From contig RZYC01000020.1 of NCBI GenBank assembly GCA_009930475.1, positions 1 through 53,196 on the forward strand: 53,196 nt of DNA, given 5' to 3'. The stretch is from Spartobacteria bacterium. GTDB taxonomy: Bacteria > Verrucomicrobiota > Kiritimatiellia > RZYC01. The notes beneath the pieces were generated by a model that was given only the letters and a program-made list of their open reading frames with translations, did not search any database and had not been told where the DNA came from. The position numbers were made by a program, and so were the translations under genes. Below are positions 27,001 through 34,993 of this stretch, one piece after another; position 1 is the first letter of the stretch; each line of letters begins with the position of its first letter.

Positions 27001-30000
27001 TCAGAAGCGGTAGAATAAATGGCCCCGGCAAAAAACAGATTTACATATTCGTCGGGTTGCACGACGCCGTCAATGTAGGGGCATGCCTTGTGCATGCCCT
27101 CTTCCGAGACGATGGACGAATTGGTCATGCCCATGCGGTCGAAAAGGCGTTCGCGGGCGAACACGTCGAGTTCTTGTCCGGTGATGTGGCGGAACATCTG
27201 CCCGAGCAGGACAAGGCCGCTGTTGTTGTAGGCCCAGAAGGTGTTGGTGGGCATCAGGGTGTATTCGTTGGTGAGCATCGCCTGCACGGCGTCGGGAGCG
27301 CTCAGTAACGGACGGATGGTGAATCCTTCATTGAAAACATCGCCGGGAAGCCCGGAATGATGCGTCAGGATGGTGCGCGGGGTGATGACATTGTTTGCGA
27401 ACCGCTGATGAATCGTGAAGTCCGGCAGCGCGTTGGTGATAGATGCATCGAGATCGAGCCGACCTTCTTCGACCAGCTGCATGGCGGCGAGGGCTCCGAA
27501 GGTTTTCGAGCAGGAGCCGATCATGAAGACGGTATCCTTGTCGGCGACTCTTCCCCTGGCGAGGTCGGCATAGCCGAAGCCGTCGGCCATGACGACATGA
27601 TCGCCATCGACCAGCGAGATGCCGCAGCCGACGAGGTTGTGTTCGGCCATCAGGTTGGTGATGAGCGAAGAAACCCGGGCGATGGTGTTGGTGAGGTTGT
27701 AGAGGCGCAAGGTGTAAGGCACGGAAGACGTCGCGTGGTTAGACAGCGACAGGGAATAGGTTCCGGGAACGGAAAGATCGGCGGCATCCACCTGAAGGGT
27801 CAGTCCGGTCGGCGCCACATGCACCCCGTGCCAGACGGGGGCGGCGACGGTAAAGCGGTAGAGCGCGGATTCACCGGCGGCCAGTGAACCGGTTACTGTA
27901 TGGCCAACAGGAAGCGTTGGCAGGTTGAGCAAGTAATCGGCGGCGGCATTCAGCACTACATCCTCGCCCGCCGCATAGGCCAGCACATTCGATGCAGTCA
28001 GGGGAATGCGCATCGACGGGGCGACGCCCCCGACCCCGTTCCGGCTGTCGATCTGCACGGTTCCGTTTGCATCCAGCGACTGCCCGTACGGATAACCGAT
28101 CACATGTCCGCCGGGCAACCAGATGGCTGCCCCGGCCATACCGAACGAGCCGTCGGTGCCGTGGAACCCGATGGTTTTGGCGTTTGGCAACGCGCCTATG
28201 CCCATCGCGATGCCTTCGCCCGAGCTGACGCAGCCCGGATTCACCAGCACCGCCACCGGTCCGCCGTAATAGGCCGCCTGCGGTTCAATGTCCAAGTGAT
28301 CGACCCAGTGGTCATCATCAAGCGTGAATACGGTGAATGTTCCGTCCAGCGTATTGTAGTAGCTCTGCCGCTCATAAAAGGCGTTCGTGCGATAGAAAAA
28401 ACCGCAGAGTGCCGCCGCCAGCTCATCATCTCCGCCGAGGTTACCGCGCACATCCACAATCACGCCGGGAACATTCGATGCGGCGAACGCGCTGATTGCC
28501 CCGGTCATATTGCTGAGCACCACCTCCGAATTGATTTCAGCGCGAACCACCACATAGCCCAGCCCGTTGCTCAGCATGCTGTATTCGACCGGCGCGGCGG
28601 ACAGATCCTGCAGCCACGCAAAATCCAGCAACCCGAAAGTGGCATTTGTGTCGGCGATGGCGGTGAGCGCAACCGTCTGCGTGACCGAAGCCCCGGGATT
28701 AATAAACTGCACATTCACATTCGTGCCGACCGGTCCGCGCACCAGCAGACGCGCCTGTTCGAGGCGCATGTGCTCCAACGTGGCCTGCGGGGAAAGCGTC
28801 AATCGGACCGCCAGCGTTTTGAGCGGATAGGCCGCCACATCAATCTGCGCGATCGCCGAGGTCGGGGCCAGTCCGTTCCAGCTTACAATTTCCGTCCCCG
28901 TCTGCATGCCGGCGAGCTGCGCCGTACCATTGGTCAGCAACGCCGCCGCGATGATGCGGCCATCATCGAGTTCGGCCAGGGCAAGGCCGTAACCGCCGCC
29001 CGCCACCTGCTGCGCCCAAGCTTTGGGCACGGCCTTATTGGTGGTTCCTAAATAGACATGACTGTCCGGGATGGCCCCGGCATAGGCATTCAGCGCGGCG
29101 AAGTATTCCACCTCGTTGGTCACCGCCTGCGCGGCGGCGATGCGCGGCAGGGTATTGCTGTAGAGCGCGTCCCAGTCCACCGATTTCCAATCCGTGAAGG
29201 CATACTGACGCGAAAAGGTTTCGTGCGCGGCAATGAAAGCATTCGTCCAGTCCAGTGCGCTGTAGTTGGCTTCTACCTCTATTTTCCACCCGGTGAGCGT
29301 CAAAGAACAGGGGGTATCGGCGGAAGCTGTCAGGGTCAGTCGATACGTACCCGTTGCTTCGCACTGCCACGTGAACGTGTTGGTGAAGCCCTGCGCCGCT
29401 TCCGGATCCACCGCCGGAGCAATACTGATGCGCACATCCGTTGTGGCGTTACTCATGATGAAGGCGTAATAGGCTTTATCGACCGCGTTAACATAAAATA
29501 CGTTGGTCGCTCCGGCGGAGAGCGCGAAGTTGGTGTGCGAACCGTTCGTCAGGGTTGGCGTGCGCGGATAGCCCAGCGCTTCGAGCGCGCGGTAGGCGGC
29601 GTCGTACACAGACTGGTTGCACTGCAATAAGGTGTTCATGCCGCCGGATAGATCCCACAGCGGCAGACAACCGGCAACGGAAACATCGGTTTCGGGATTG
29701 TACGACATGAGCGTCAGGTAGCCCGCGACGGCGCCGCCGTGTCCAAATCCCAGATCCGGTTTAAACTGGCAGCCCAGCCCGTAATTGGCGTTGGATACCG
29801 ACGTGGAGGTCTGCATCAGATGCACCATGTCATTACTCAGCACGTTTTCCCCTTTCATGACCGAGCGGATGTGCCGGTTGAGCGCGGGCAGGGTGCCGTA
29901 CCCGTTCCCCTCGCCTACATGCTGGCTCACATTGTAATTGGAAATGACCTCGGTCACATCCGAGGGCAGATAGACCGTGCCCGGAACGAACGGGTCTGGC

Positions 30001-30893
30001 AACGCAGTATCGGTCGCCAAGTACGGAAAACGGATGTCCGGGTCGGCAATTCCGTGGTCGTAGAGATAGTCCGTCAAGTTCTTATCCTCGCCCGTTTCGA
30101 GCGAATAGACGCGCCCGACGATGGCCGCCAGCAGCGAATAGCCGGTGTCGCTGTAGTGGTAGCCGGTGCCCGGTTCAAAGAATGTAAGCTGATGCAAAGC
30201 CACCACGCCCACCAGTTCCTCGGGCGTGAACTGGTGTGACGAATTCTGATCCAGCATCCATTCAACATAGCTGCCCCCGCCGCAACCCGGCACCGGATCG
30301 TTGTCCACATCGTACACTCCCGCGCTATGTTGCAGGAGCTGCTCGATGGTGATCTGCTCCTTGTAGGGAATCGCCCAGTTGGTGCCGGTCGGGATGTACG
30401 GTTCCGCATAGCCGGGGATCGCATTGGTAATTGGATCCGTCACGTTCAGCCAGCCCCGCTGCTGCATGTGCAGGACTGCCGTCGCCGTGAAATTCTTGGT
30501 GTTGCTGGCAAAGCGAAACGTGGTATTCGTGGTCAGCGCCAACTCCGGCGAGGATGCCGACGACGCAAAAACGGTTTCGTTCGACGTTTGCAGACAGATG
30601 CTCAGCGACGGCACGGATTTGCCCAGCGCGGCTTCCAATTCGATCCGCACGGCGTGAACCGCGTTGGAGATTTCGCCGACGGATCCCGAACGAGCCAGTC
30701 CAGCGAATCCGATCGCCGGAAACGCCAAAAACAGCATCAAAAAAAAAGTTCCAATGATTGGACGTTTTCGGAAAAAAAGTTCCAATGATTGGACGTTTTC
30801 AAAAAAAAAGTTCCAATGACTGGAAAAAAGGAAACAACGATTTTTCAATCCGGAAAGACACAAGGCATCACGAAACAACCATCCATTTTTCAT
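24021..30893 (-). CDS. Giant secreted polyhydrolase, paralogue: two beta-lactamase-family domains, S41 protease, S33 hydrolase
   Basis: 2290 residues from the ATG at 30893, chosen because AAAGGA lies about 9 bases upstream; an open extension to 31052 has no ribosome site and lacks secretion features. A hydrophobic segment GTFFLMLFLAFPAIGFAG near 62-80 is the signal core. Domains: serine hydrolase 1 (about 85-470; SNTK near 131, YSD, HGG); a beta spacer; S41 protease (about 560-1040; VSSGEG near 890, DVRGNLGG); serine hydrolase 2 (about 1080-1430; SCSK near 1128, YNN, HDG); a beta module; S33 hydrolase with TAP-like part (about 1720-2210; HGGPG, GHSYG near 1889, TYD near 2112, VGHG near 2140); and a beta tail. 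It has one hydrolase fewer than the downstream paralogue, with which it shares long stretches of sequence. It is first gene of the inferred operon. Confidence 0.88.
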   Translation of the reverse strand: MKNGWLFRDALCLSGLKNRCFLFSSHWNFFFENVQSLELFFRKRPIIGTFFLMLFLAFPAIGFAGLARSGSVGEISNAVHAVRIELEAALGKSVPSLSICLQTSNETVFASSASSPELALTTNTTFRFASNTKNFTATAVLHMQQRGWLNVTDPITNAIPGYAEPYIPTGTNWAIPYKEQITIEQLLQHSAGVYDVDNDPVPGCGGGSYVEWMLDQNSSHQFTPEELVGVVALHQLTFFEPGTGYHYSDTGYSLLAAIVGRVYSLETGEDKNLTDYLYDHGIADPDIRFPYLATDTALPDPFVPGTVYLPSDVTEVISNYNVSQHVGEGNGYGTLPALNRHIRSVMKGENVLSNDMVHLMQTSTSVSNANYGLGCQFKPDLGFGHGGAVAGYLTLMSYNPETDVSVAGCLPLWDLSGGMNTLLQCNQSVYDAAYRALEALGYPRTPTLTNGSHTNFALSAGATNVFYVNAVDKAYYAFIMSNATTDVRISIAPAVDPEAAQGFTNTFTWQCEATGTYRLTLTASADTPCSLTLTGWKIEVEANYSALDWTNAFIAAHETFSRQYAFTDWKSVDWDALYSNTLPRIAAAQAVTNEVEYFAALNAYAGAIPDSHVYLGTTNKAVPKAWAQQVAGGGYGLALAELDDGRIIAAALLTNGTAQLAGMQTGTEIVSWNGLAPTSAIAQIDVAAYPLKTLAVRLTLSPQATLEHMRLEQARLLVRGPVGTNVNVQFINPGASVTQTVALTAIADTNATFGLLDFAWLQDLSAAPVEYSMLSNGLGYVVVRAEINSEVVLSNMTGAISAFAASNVPGVIVDVRGNLGGDDELAAALCGFFYRTNAFYERQSYYNTLDGTFTVFTLDDDHWVDHLDIEPQAAYYGGPVAVLVNPGCVSSGEGIAMGIGALPNAKTIGFHGTDGSFGMAGAAIWLPGGHVIGYPYGQSLDANGTVQIDSRNGVGGVAPSMRIPLTASNVLAYAAGEDVVLNAAADYLLNLPTLPVGHTVTGSLAAGESALYRFTVAAPVWHGVHVAPTGLTLQVDAADLSVPGTYSLSLSNHATSSVPYTLRLYNLTNTIARVSSLITNLMAEHNLVGCGISLVDGDHVVMADGFGYADLARGRVADKDTVFMIGSCSKTFGALAAMQLVEEGRLDLDASITNALPDFTIHQRFANNVITPRTILTHHSGLPGDVFNEGFTIRPLLSAPDAVQAMLTNEYTLMPTNTFWAYNNSGLVLLGQMFRHITGQELDVFARERLFDRMGMTNSSIVSEEGMHKACPYIDGVVQPDEYVNLFFAGAIYSTASDMARYTRMLLADGMGDHARVISNATLRAMATKQNADIPLDQFNTLLNQGIGFILDPPTLQYLGKVIWHDGGTVYFRTLLRVALDAQLGCFISCNSAEGASLNYTVVDAALKWAFEEKTGIAPPAPLDPGTPSVAVPPPAVLALATNGVFVTGDGYDRFRYDGTNLLALFNAQSDASTESLWTHRENGWFTPTNAYAPQLSFTQTVGRVLSLLRSFDQPVTNLTLRGERSADIDGFNPAWSNRLGRWWAVNLHPDDISWHGDDLRLAWPMLNLYERDAMLLVQTENLYVMSATNDALAFAAGLGRNKGSALRTPDADTLAFMGVTYCNETNIPVLMPGSSTNGVTSGDETCWFRIPASAAPLTFDLVTDHDITAYLYTTNDSYLGQANRAHAVRLDATNAQPVMAAILRNGTNTGPWKLVVHTNAVPFYSQIPPADWPDYLVTHSNAYGDLQFGYVFVPENHEGSTNHLIGNQSPATHVLKLAVARMISTNAAAKPYFFCHGGPGTSSIRCTLAQFLRDFTTTHDVYLLDQRGINYSQPDLGARSGESMCDTQYRVDRLQDADLSTINTLESSYDLDDIAQALALTNVTLHGHSYGSLLVQTLMRRNPAWLEAVILDGVVAANVPFLAGGGPVCYNAYRALFSDIAAQPTTSVRYPGFENAYFALARQLTNNPVVVQMGGIPVPVDGFLFLQMVEGQMGISDLGDRECIPSIVWRASRGETQALAELAEYHIAFDNASSGLMSLLVNNHDFMPFFSMDEARRQCEGIPDILRQSQLQTLEEILAMTAQLEPCGQVDNTFTNPVSAPIPALVVNGTYDRATGTNWAAEVASHLPNAQLVIPPTVGHGVLFETNGCMTQLFRQFLANPTTPLDTTCLASLTLDFPPPWPANASPLTFGVPLTNTFTYPHSGAWYTLTAEERQRLTLGAPSVGSAIFHIVDTNATNLATATNAPLNFRPSLDTPYYLWIIAEESGNITFLPTSHLIGFPVFWPLLME
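30749..30825. repeat. Three degenerate TTCCAATGATTGGAA palindromes with 31-bp period inside a coding region
   Basis: Units at 30749-30763 and 30780-30794 end GGAC instead of GGAA; the unit at 30811-30825 has GACTGG in place of GATTGG. The period is again exactly 31. As in the other giant gene, they encode part of the region before the signal core (SSHWN, VQSLE, PIIG, one per frame). Confidence 0.93.
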
Positions 30894-31097
30894 TCGCATT
30901 TCCTTTCCTGCGCAGGGGTTGAGCGTCGAATGACACAAACGCATGTACACGAAATCTTCAAACGATTGTTTTACACATCTGTCATCAGTGTACCAATCAG
31001 TCATGCCGTCACAAGACAAAAAGCGCAGAATACGCTGAGATTTTAGTTTCATAACATTATCACTTCGCTATAGAATGGGACATTTACGGAGTGATAA

Positions 31098-32309
31098 ATG
31101 ACTATAGAAACAGCCATACTTGTCGGAGGATGCCTGCTATTACTGGGGGTTATGGCCAGTAAATTATCTGACCGTGCCGGGGTTCCGTCGTTGCTCCTCT
31201 TCTTGGTCATCGGCATGCTTGCCGGCTCGGAAGGGATTGGCGGTATCGCCTTTGACTCGGCGATTGCGGCGCGTTCGGCGGGCACCTTCGCCTTGATGAT
31301 CATCCTCTTTGCCGGCGGACTGGAAACCGAATGGAACGCCATCAAACCCGTTCTGGCTCCCGGTCTGGTACTATCAACCGCCGGCGTCGTGCTGACCATG
31401 CTGCTGCTGGGAACCTTTACTAAATTCATGCTCGGCACATACACCTCCTTCAATATCGGAGCCGAGGGACTGACGTGGATGGAGGCGATGCTGCTGGCCG
31501 CCATTGTTTCCTCAACCGATGCGGCGGCAGTCTTTTCCATCTATCGTACCAGCCCCGTTCAGCCAAAGAAAAAGTTGCGCCATCTATTGGAATTTGAATC
31601 AGGAAGCAATGACCCCATGGCGGTGTTGCTCACTACAGCCATTTTAGCGATAATGACGACAGAAGGGGGATCCGAAACGGGACTTGCAGGGTCATTGCTG
31701 GTTCAATACACCGTAGGCGGGTTAATCGGTGCGGCCTTGGGATTCTTTGGATCATGGGCGGTCAATCATCTCAAGCTTTCGACATCCGGGCTCTACCCTA
31801 TCCTGATTTTAGCCATGGGCATGACAGCCTTCGGGCTGGCTGATCTCTTGCATGGCAACGGGTATCTTGCCGTATATGCCGCCGGCGTCATCATTGGCAA
31901 TCGTATGCGTGTACGACACATGGAGGTAATGAAATTTCATGATGGACTATCATGGCTGATGCAAATCGCCATGTTTATCATGCTTGGACTGCTGGTTTTC
32001 CCCTCGCAGCTATTTCCCGTGGCAGGCGTATCTATCGTATTAGCTCTCTTTTTAATGTTCATCGCCCGACCGCTGAGCGTGTTGATCTGTTATGCCCCCT
32101 TTCGTCCGTCAAAAAATGATTTGGGCTATATTTCATGGGTAGGACTTCGCGGCTCCGTCCCCATTGTCCTCGCCACCTTCCCTGCCACCTATGACATTGC
32201 CGATGCCAACGGCATTTTTAATGTGGTTTTCTTCATCGTCGTGACCTCCATTGTCGTTCAGGGGCTGTCACTGGTTCCTGCCGCCAAATGGTTGCACGTA
32301 ACCGATTAA
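31098..32309 (+). CDS. Monovalent cation:proton antiporter (CPA1/NhaP2-like), lacking a cytoplasmic tail
   Basis: 403 residues with about 12 hydrophobic membrane segments. Conserved transport motifs include LLFLVIGMLAGSEGIGG near 33, FAGGLET near 71, SSTDAAAVFSI near 137, EFESGSNDPMAVLL near 160 (the Asn-Asp ion site) and WVGLRGSVPIVLATFP near 350. It exchanges K+ or Na+ for H+ across the inner membrane, serving pH and osmotic balance. E. coli-type CvrA/NhaP2 carries about 170 extra residues with TrkA-C and CorC-like domains, absent here, so regulation must differ. ACGGAGTG precedes the ATG. It is divergent from the giant-gene operon and has 168 bases before the sugar locus. Confidence 0.88.
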   Translation: MTIETAILVGGCLLLLGVMASKLSDRAGVPSLLLFLVIGMLAGSEGIGGIAFDSAIAARSAGTFALMIILFAGGLETEWNAIKPVLAPGLVLSTAGVVLTMLLLGTFTKFMLGTYTSFNIGAEGLTWMEAMLLAAIVSSTDAAAVFSIYRTSPVQPKKKLRHLLEFESGSNDPMAVLLTTAILAIMTTEGGSETGLAGSLLVQYTVGGLIGAALGFFGSWAVNHLKLSTSGLYPILILAMGMTAFGLADLLHGNGYLAVYAAGVIIGNRMRVRHMEVMKFHDGLSWLMQIAMFIMLGLLVFPSQLFPVAGVSIVLALFLMFIARPLSVLICYAPFRPSKNDLGYISWVGLRGSVPIVLATFPATYDIADANGIFNVVFFIVVTSIVVQGLSLVPAAKWLHVTD

Positions 32310-32333
32310 GATGGTTTGTATTCAGCTTTCCTA

Positions 32334-32377
32334 TTGACTTAGGATTTTACACCCATATAAATGTGTACGTTAACACA
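32334..32377 (+). promoter_or_regulatory. Promoter with palindromic operator for the sugar transport locus
   Basis: -35 TTGACT (32334-32339) and -10 TATAAA (32356-32361), 16 bases apart. TGTGTACGTTAACACA (32362-32377) is a 16-base palindrome with one mismatched pair on each side of the central ACGT, and it covers the expected start site. This geometry and a central CG fit a LacI-family operator; no regulator gene is in the window. About 100 bases of leader follow before the first gene. Confidence 0.6.
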
Positions 32378-32477
32378 AAGAAAGAACTGGGTGCTAAAGC
32401 GGGACTTTATGTTATCGTTCAGCCACTACATCCAAGTTTATATCAGCAACATAATACACCAACCATAAGGGAGTTAC

Positions 32478-33419
32478 ATGATGAAGAAAATCATGAATGC
32501 ATTGATGATTACTGCGCTCGCAACCGGGTCTCTGTTTGTTCAGGCGGCACAGGCATCTGACGGTCATTACAAATTCGGTTTTACTTGTATGGACCAGTCG
32601 AATCCTTTTTTTGTGCTGATCGAGAAAACCATTCGCGAAAAGGTTGAAGCAAGAGGTGATAAACTGATCTCTGTCGATCCTGCCAATGATGTCATGAGAC
32701 AGGTACAGCAGATTGAAGATGTTGTCGCACAGAACATTGACGGCATGTTCCTGAATCCTGCCGAAGCCGAAGGAATCATTCCTGCACTCGACATTCTCAA
32801 GGACGCAGGCATTCCTATTGTCAACTTTGATACGGAAGTTGCAGATATGAGCTATGTCACGACCTATGATGGTTCAGACAATTACAATGCTGGTTTTGTT
32901 TGTGGTGAAGATCTTGTAAAGAAAATCCCGAATGGCGGAGATATTATCGTTCTGGATTCTCCGACAATGAATTCTGTGGTCGATAGAACCAAAGGTTTTT
33001 TGAAAGCCATCGAAGGGAAAGGATTCAACATCGTCGCCCAGCAGGATGCCAAAGGCAACCTGGAAAAATCGATGAACATCGCAGAAGATTTACTGCAGGC
33101 AAATCCAGATGTTGTCGCCATCTTTGGCGGGAATGATCCTACAGCACTTGGAGCTCTTGCTGCAGCAAACGCTGCTGGAATTAAAGAGTGCCTGATCTAC
33201 GGCGTAGACGGTTCTCCGGACATCAAACGCGAAATAGCAAGCGGAACGTCCCTCATTGAAGGATCGGGCGCACAGTCACCGATCTCAATCGCAAATGTTT
33301 CTGTCGACCTGATGTACAAAATTATGGCAGGTGAAAAAGTCGATTCAAGATATCCTGTTCCGACCTTCCTGATTACCAGTGAAAATGTCGAAGAATTCGG
33401 CATTGACGGCTGGCAGTAA
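32478..33419 (+). CDS. Sugar ABC transporter substrate-binding protein (RbsB-like)
   Basis: 313 residues. GGGAG lies just upstream of two adjacent Met codons; the second gives better spacing. The signal peptide runs MMKKIMNALMITALATGSLF to about residue 25 (AQAS). The mature protein follows the two-lobed pentose/hexose-binding fold: FGFTCMDQSNPFF at the start of lobe 1, IDGMFLNPAEAEGI near 90, IPIVNFDTEV near 113 (ligand-binding Asp), FGGNDPTALGALAAANAAG near 220 and IYGVDGSPDIKR near 240. It delivers a sugar to the ATPase and permease encoded next. The exact sugar cannot be told from sequence; the class II aldolase at the end of the locus hints at a ketose or hexitol route. Confidence 0.92.
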   Translation: MMKKIMNALMITALATGSLFVQAAQASDGHYKFGFTCMDQSNPFFVLIEKTIREKVEARGDKLISVDPANDVMRQVQQIEDVVAQNIDGMFLNPAEAEGIIPALDILKDAGIPIVNFDTEVADMSYVTTYDGSDNYNAGFVCGEDLVKKIPNGGDIIVLDSPTMNSVVDRTKGFLKAIEGKGFNIVAQQDAKGNLEKSMNIAEDLLQANPDVVAIFGGNDPTALGALAAANAAGIKECLIYGVDGSPDIKREIASGTSLIEGSGAQSPISIANVSVDLMYKIMAGEKVDSRYPVPTFLITSENVEEFGIDGWQ

Positions 33420-33445
33420 AATTATAGTTTAAAATAAACAGTTAT

Positions 33446-33473
33446 GGTGGAAGTGCCGCAAGGCACTTTCGCC
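33446..33473 (+). promoter_or_regulatory. Intercistronic hairpin with GNRA loop
   Basis: Arms 33446-33457 and 33462-33473 form a 12-pair stem with two G-U pairs (GGTGGAAGTGCC / GGCACTTTCGCC) closed by GCAA, a GNRA tetraloop. No T-run follows. It lies between the substrate-binding and ATPase genes, where such hairpins usually protect the upstream mRNA and allow excess binding protein. Confidence 0.7.
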
Positions 33474-33497
33474 ATTGTGCTGAGAAAGGAAATATAT

Positions 33498-34979
33498 ATG
33501 GGTGACTGTATCTTACGAATGGAGAATATTCATAAGAAATTTCCTGGCGTGTATGCATTGAATGCCATCGACTTCGAATTGCTCGCGGGGGAAGTTCATG
33601 CACTTCTTGGCGAGAACGGTGCAGGAAAATCAACCCTGATCAAGGTTCTCGGCGGTATTTACGTCAAGGATGAAGGCAAGATATCCATTGATGGAAAAGA
33701 AGTGCAGATAAGAAATGTGCACGATGCACATCGCAACGGTATTGCAATCATCCATCAGGAACTGGTACTCGTCCCGCACATGACGGTTGCAGAAAACATT
33801 TTTCTTGGACGTGAGCCCATGAAGGGGGGCTTGGTCAATCAAGCTAAAATGAACAGAGACACAAGAAAACTGCTCATAGATTACAATCTTTCCTTTGAGC
33901 CGACAGAACTTTTGGTTCATCTCACTATTGCCCAACAGCAGATGGTGGAGATCGTAAAGGCCATTTCATATAATTCCCGTATATTGGTGATGGACGAACC
34001 GACCTCGTCGATCTCAGACAAAGAGGTCAAATTCCTGTTTTCAATCATGAAAACATTGATCAGCAAGGGAATCGGAATTATCTACATCTCGCATAAAATG
34101 AGCGAACTGGAACAAATTTGTGACCGGGTTACCGTACTTAGAGATGGGCAGTACATTGATACACGGGTGGTTCGCGAAACAACAAAAGATGAACTGATCA
34201 CTATGATGGTGGGTCGTCAACTAGACAGTTATTACACGCGGCAATATCAGGAGCCGGGCGAACTGGTGCTCAAATGCGATCACATATGCGATCACGACAT
34301 GGTGCTCGATTCTTCACTGGAAGTACACAAAGGGGAAATTGTGGGCATGGCGGGTCTGGTCGGTGCAGGACGTACCGAAACCATGAAATGTTTATTTGGA
34401 TTGACTAAGCATTATGACGGGGATGTCTGGATCAAAGGGAAGGCACAGAGAATGTCCTCCCCTGTGGAGGCACTGCGTTCCGGCATTGCCTATGTCCCGG
34501 AAGATCGCAAACTGGAAGGACTCTACCATATTCAATCGGTTCGGTTTAATTCCACAATCGAGGTTCTAGAATCTTTCATACATGGAATATTTGTGGATGA
34601 TGCAAAGGAACAACGCATTACGCAACATTACATTGATAAAATGAATACCAAGACGCCATCGCAAGAGCAGCATATTATTAATTTATCCGGCGGGAATCAG
34701 CAAAAAGTAATGATCGGAAGATGGTTGGCGACCAAGCCCGATCTTTTGATCCTTGATGATCCTACCAGAGGGGTTGATGTGGGTGCCAAAGCGGAGATTT
34801 ATGCGATTATGAACGAGCTGGCCAAGCAGGGCATGGCGATTATCATGATATCATCTGAATTGCCGGAAATTATTAATATGAGTGATCGTGTATACGTAAT
34901 GGCGCACGGAGTGACCAAGAGGTGTTTGAATCACAGCGAGCTGACACAAGAAAATATCATGCACTTAGCTGCGGAATAA
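33498..34979 (+). CDS. Sugar ABC transporter double ATPase (RbsA/MglA-like)
   Basis: 493 residues from the ATG at 33498, with AAAGGA 8 bases before; an earlier in-frame start lies inside the hairpin and is unlikely. Two nucleotide-binding domains are fused. The first has Walker A GENGAGKST (near 38), LTIAQQQMVEI in place of the usual signature, and Walker B ILVMDEPTSS (near 161). The second has the typical degenerate Walker A GLVGAGRTE (near 290), signature LSGGNQQKV (near 395) and Walker B LLILDDPTRGVD. It powers uptake of the sugar bound by the preceding protein through the permease encoded 14 bases downstream. Confidence 0.95.
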   Translation: MGDCILRMENIHKKFPGVYALNAIDFELLAGEVHALLGENGAGKSTLIKVLGGIYVKDEGKISIDGKEVQIRNVHDAHRNGIAIIHQELVLVPHMTVAENIFLGREPMKGGLVNQAKMNRDTRKLLIDYNLSFEPTELLVHLTIAQQQMVEIVKAISYNSRILVMDEPTSSISDKEVKFLFSIMKTLISKGIGIIYISHKMSELEQICDRVTVLRDGQYIDTRVVRETTKDELITMMVGRQLDSYYTRQYQEPGELVLKCDHICDHDMVLDSSLEVHKGEIVGMAGLVGAGRTETMKCLFGLTKHYDGDVWIKGKAQRMSSPVEALRSGIAYVPEDRKLEGLYHIQSVRFNSTIEVLESFIHGIFVDDAKEQRITQHYIDKMNTKTPSQEQHIINLSGGNQQKVMIGRWLATKPDLLILDDPTRGVDVGAKAEIYAIMNELAKQGMAIIMISSELPEIINMSDRVYVMAHGVTKRCLNHSELTQENIMHLAAE

Positions 34980-34993
34980 TTTAAGGAGCATTT

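Noticed and set aside
32288-32560. 90-residue open frame between the antiporter and the sugar-binding protein
   Set aside because: It spans the promoter, operator and start of the next gene, with no ribosome site.
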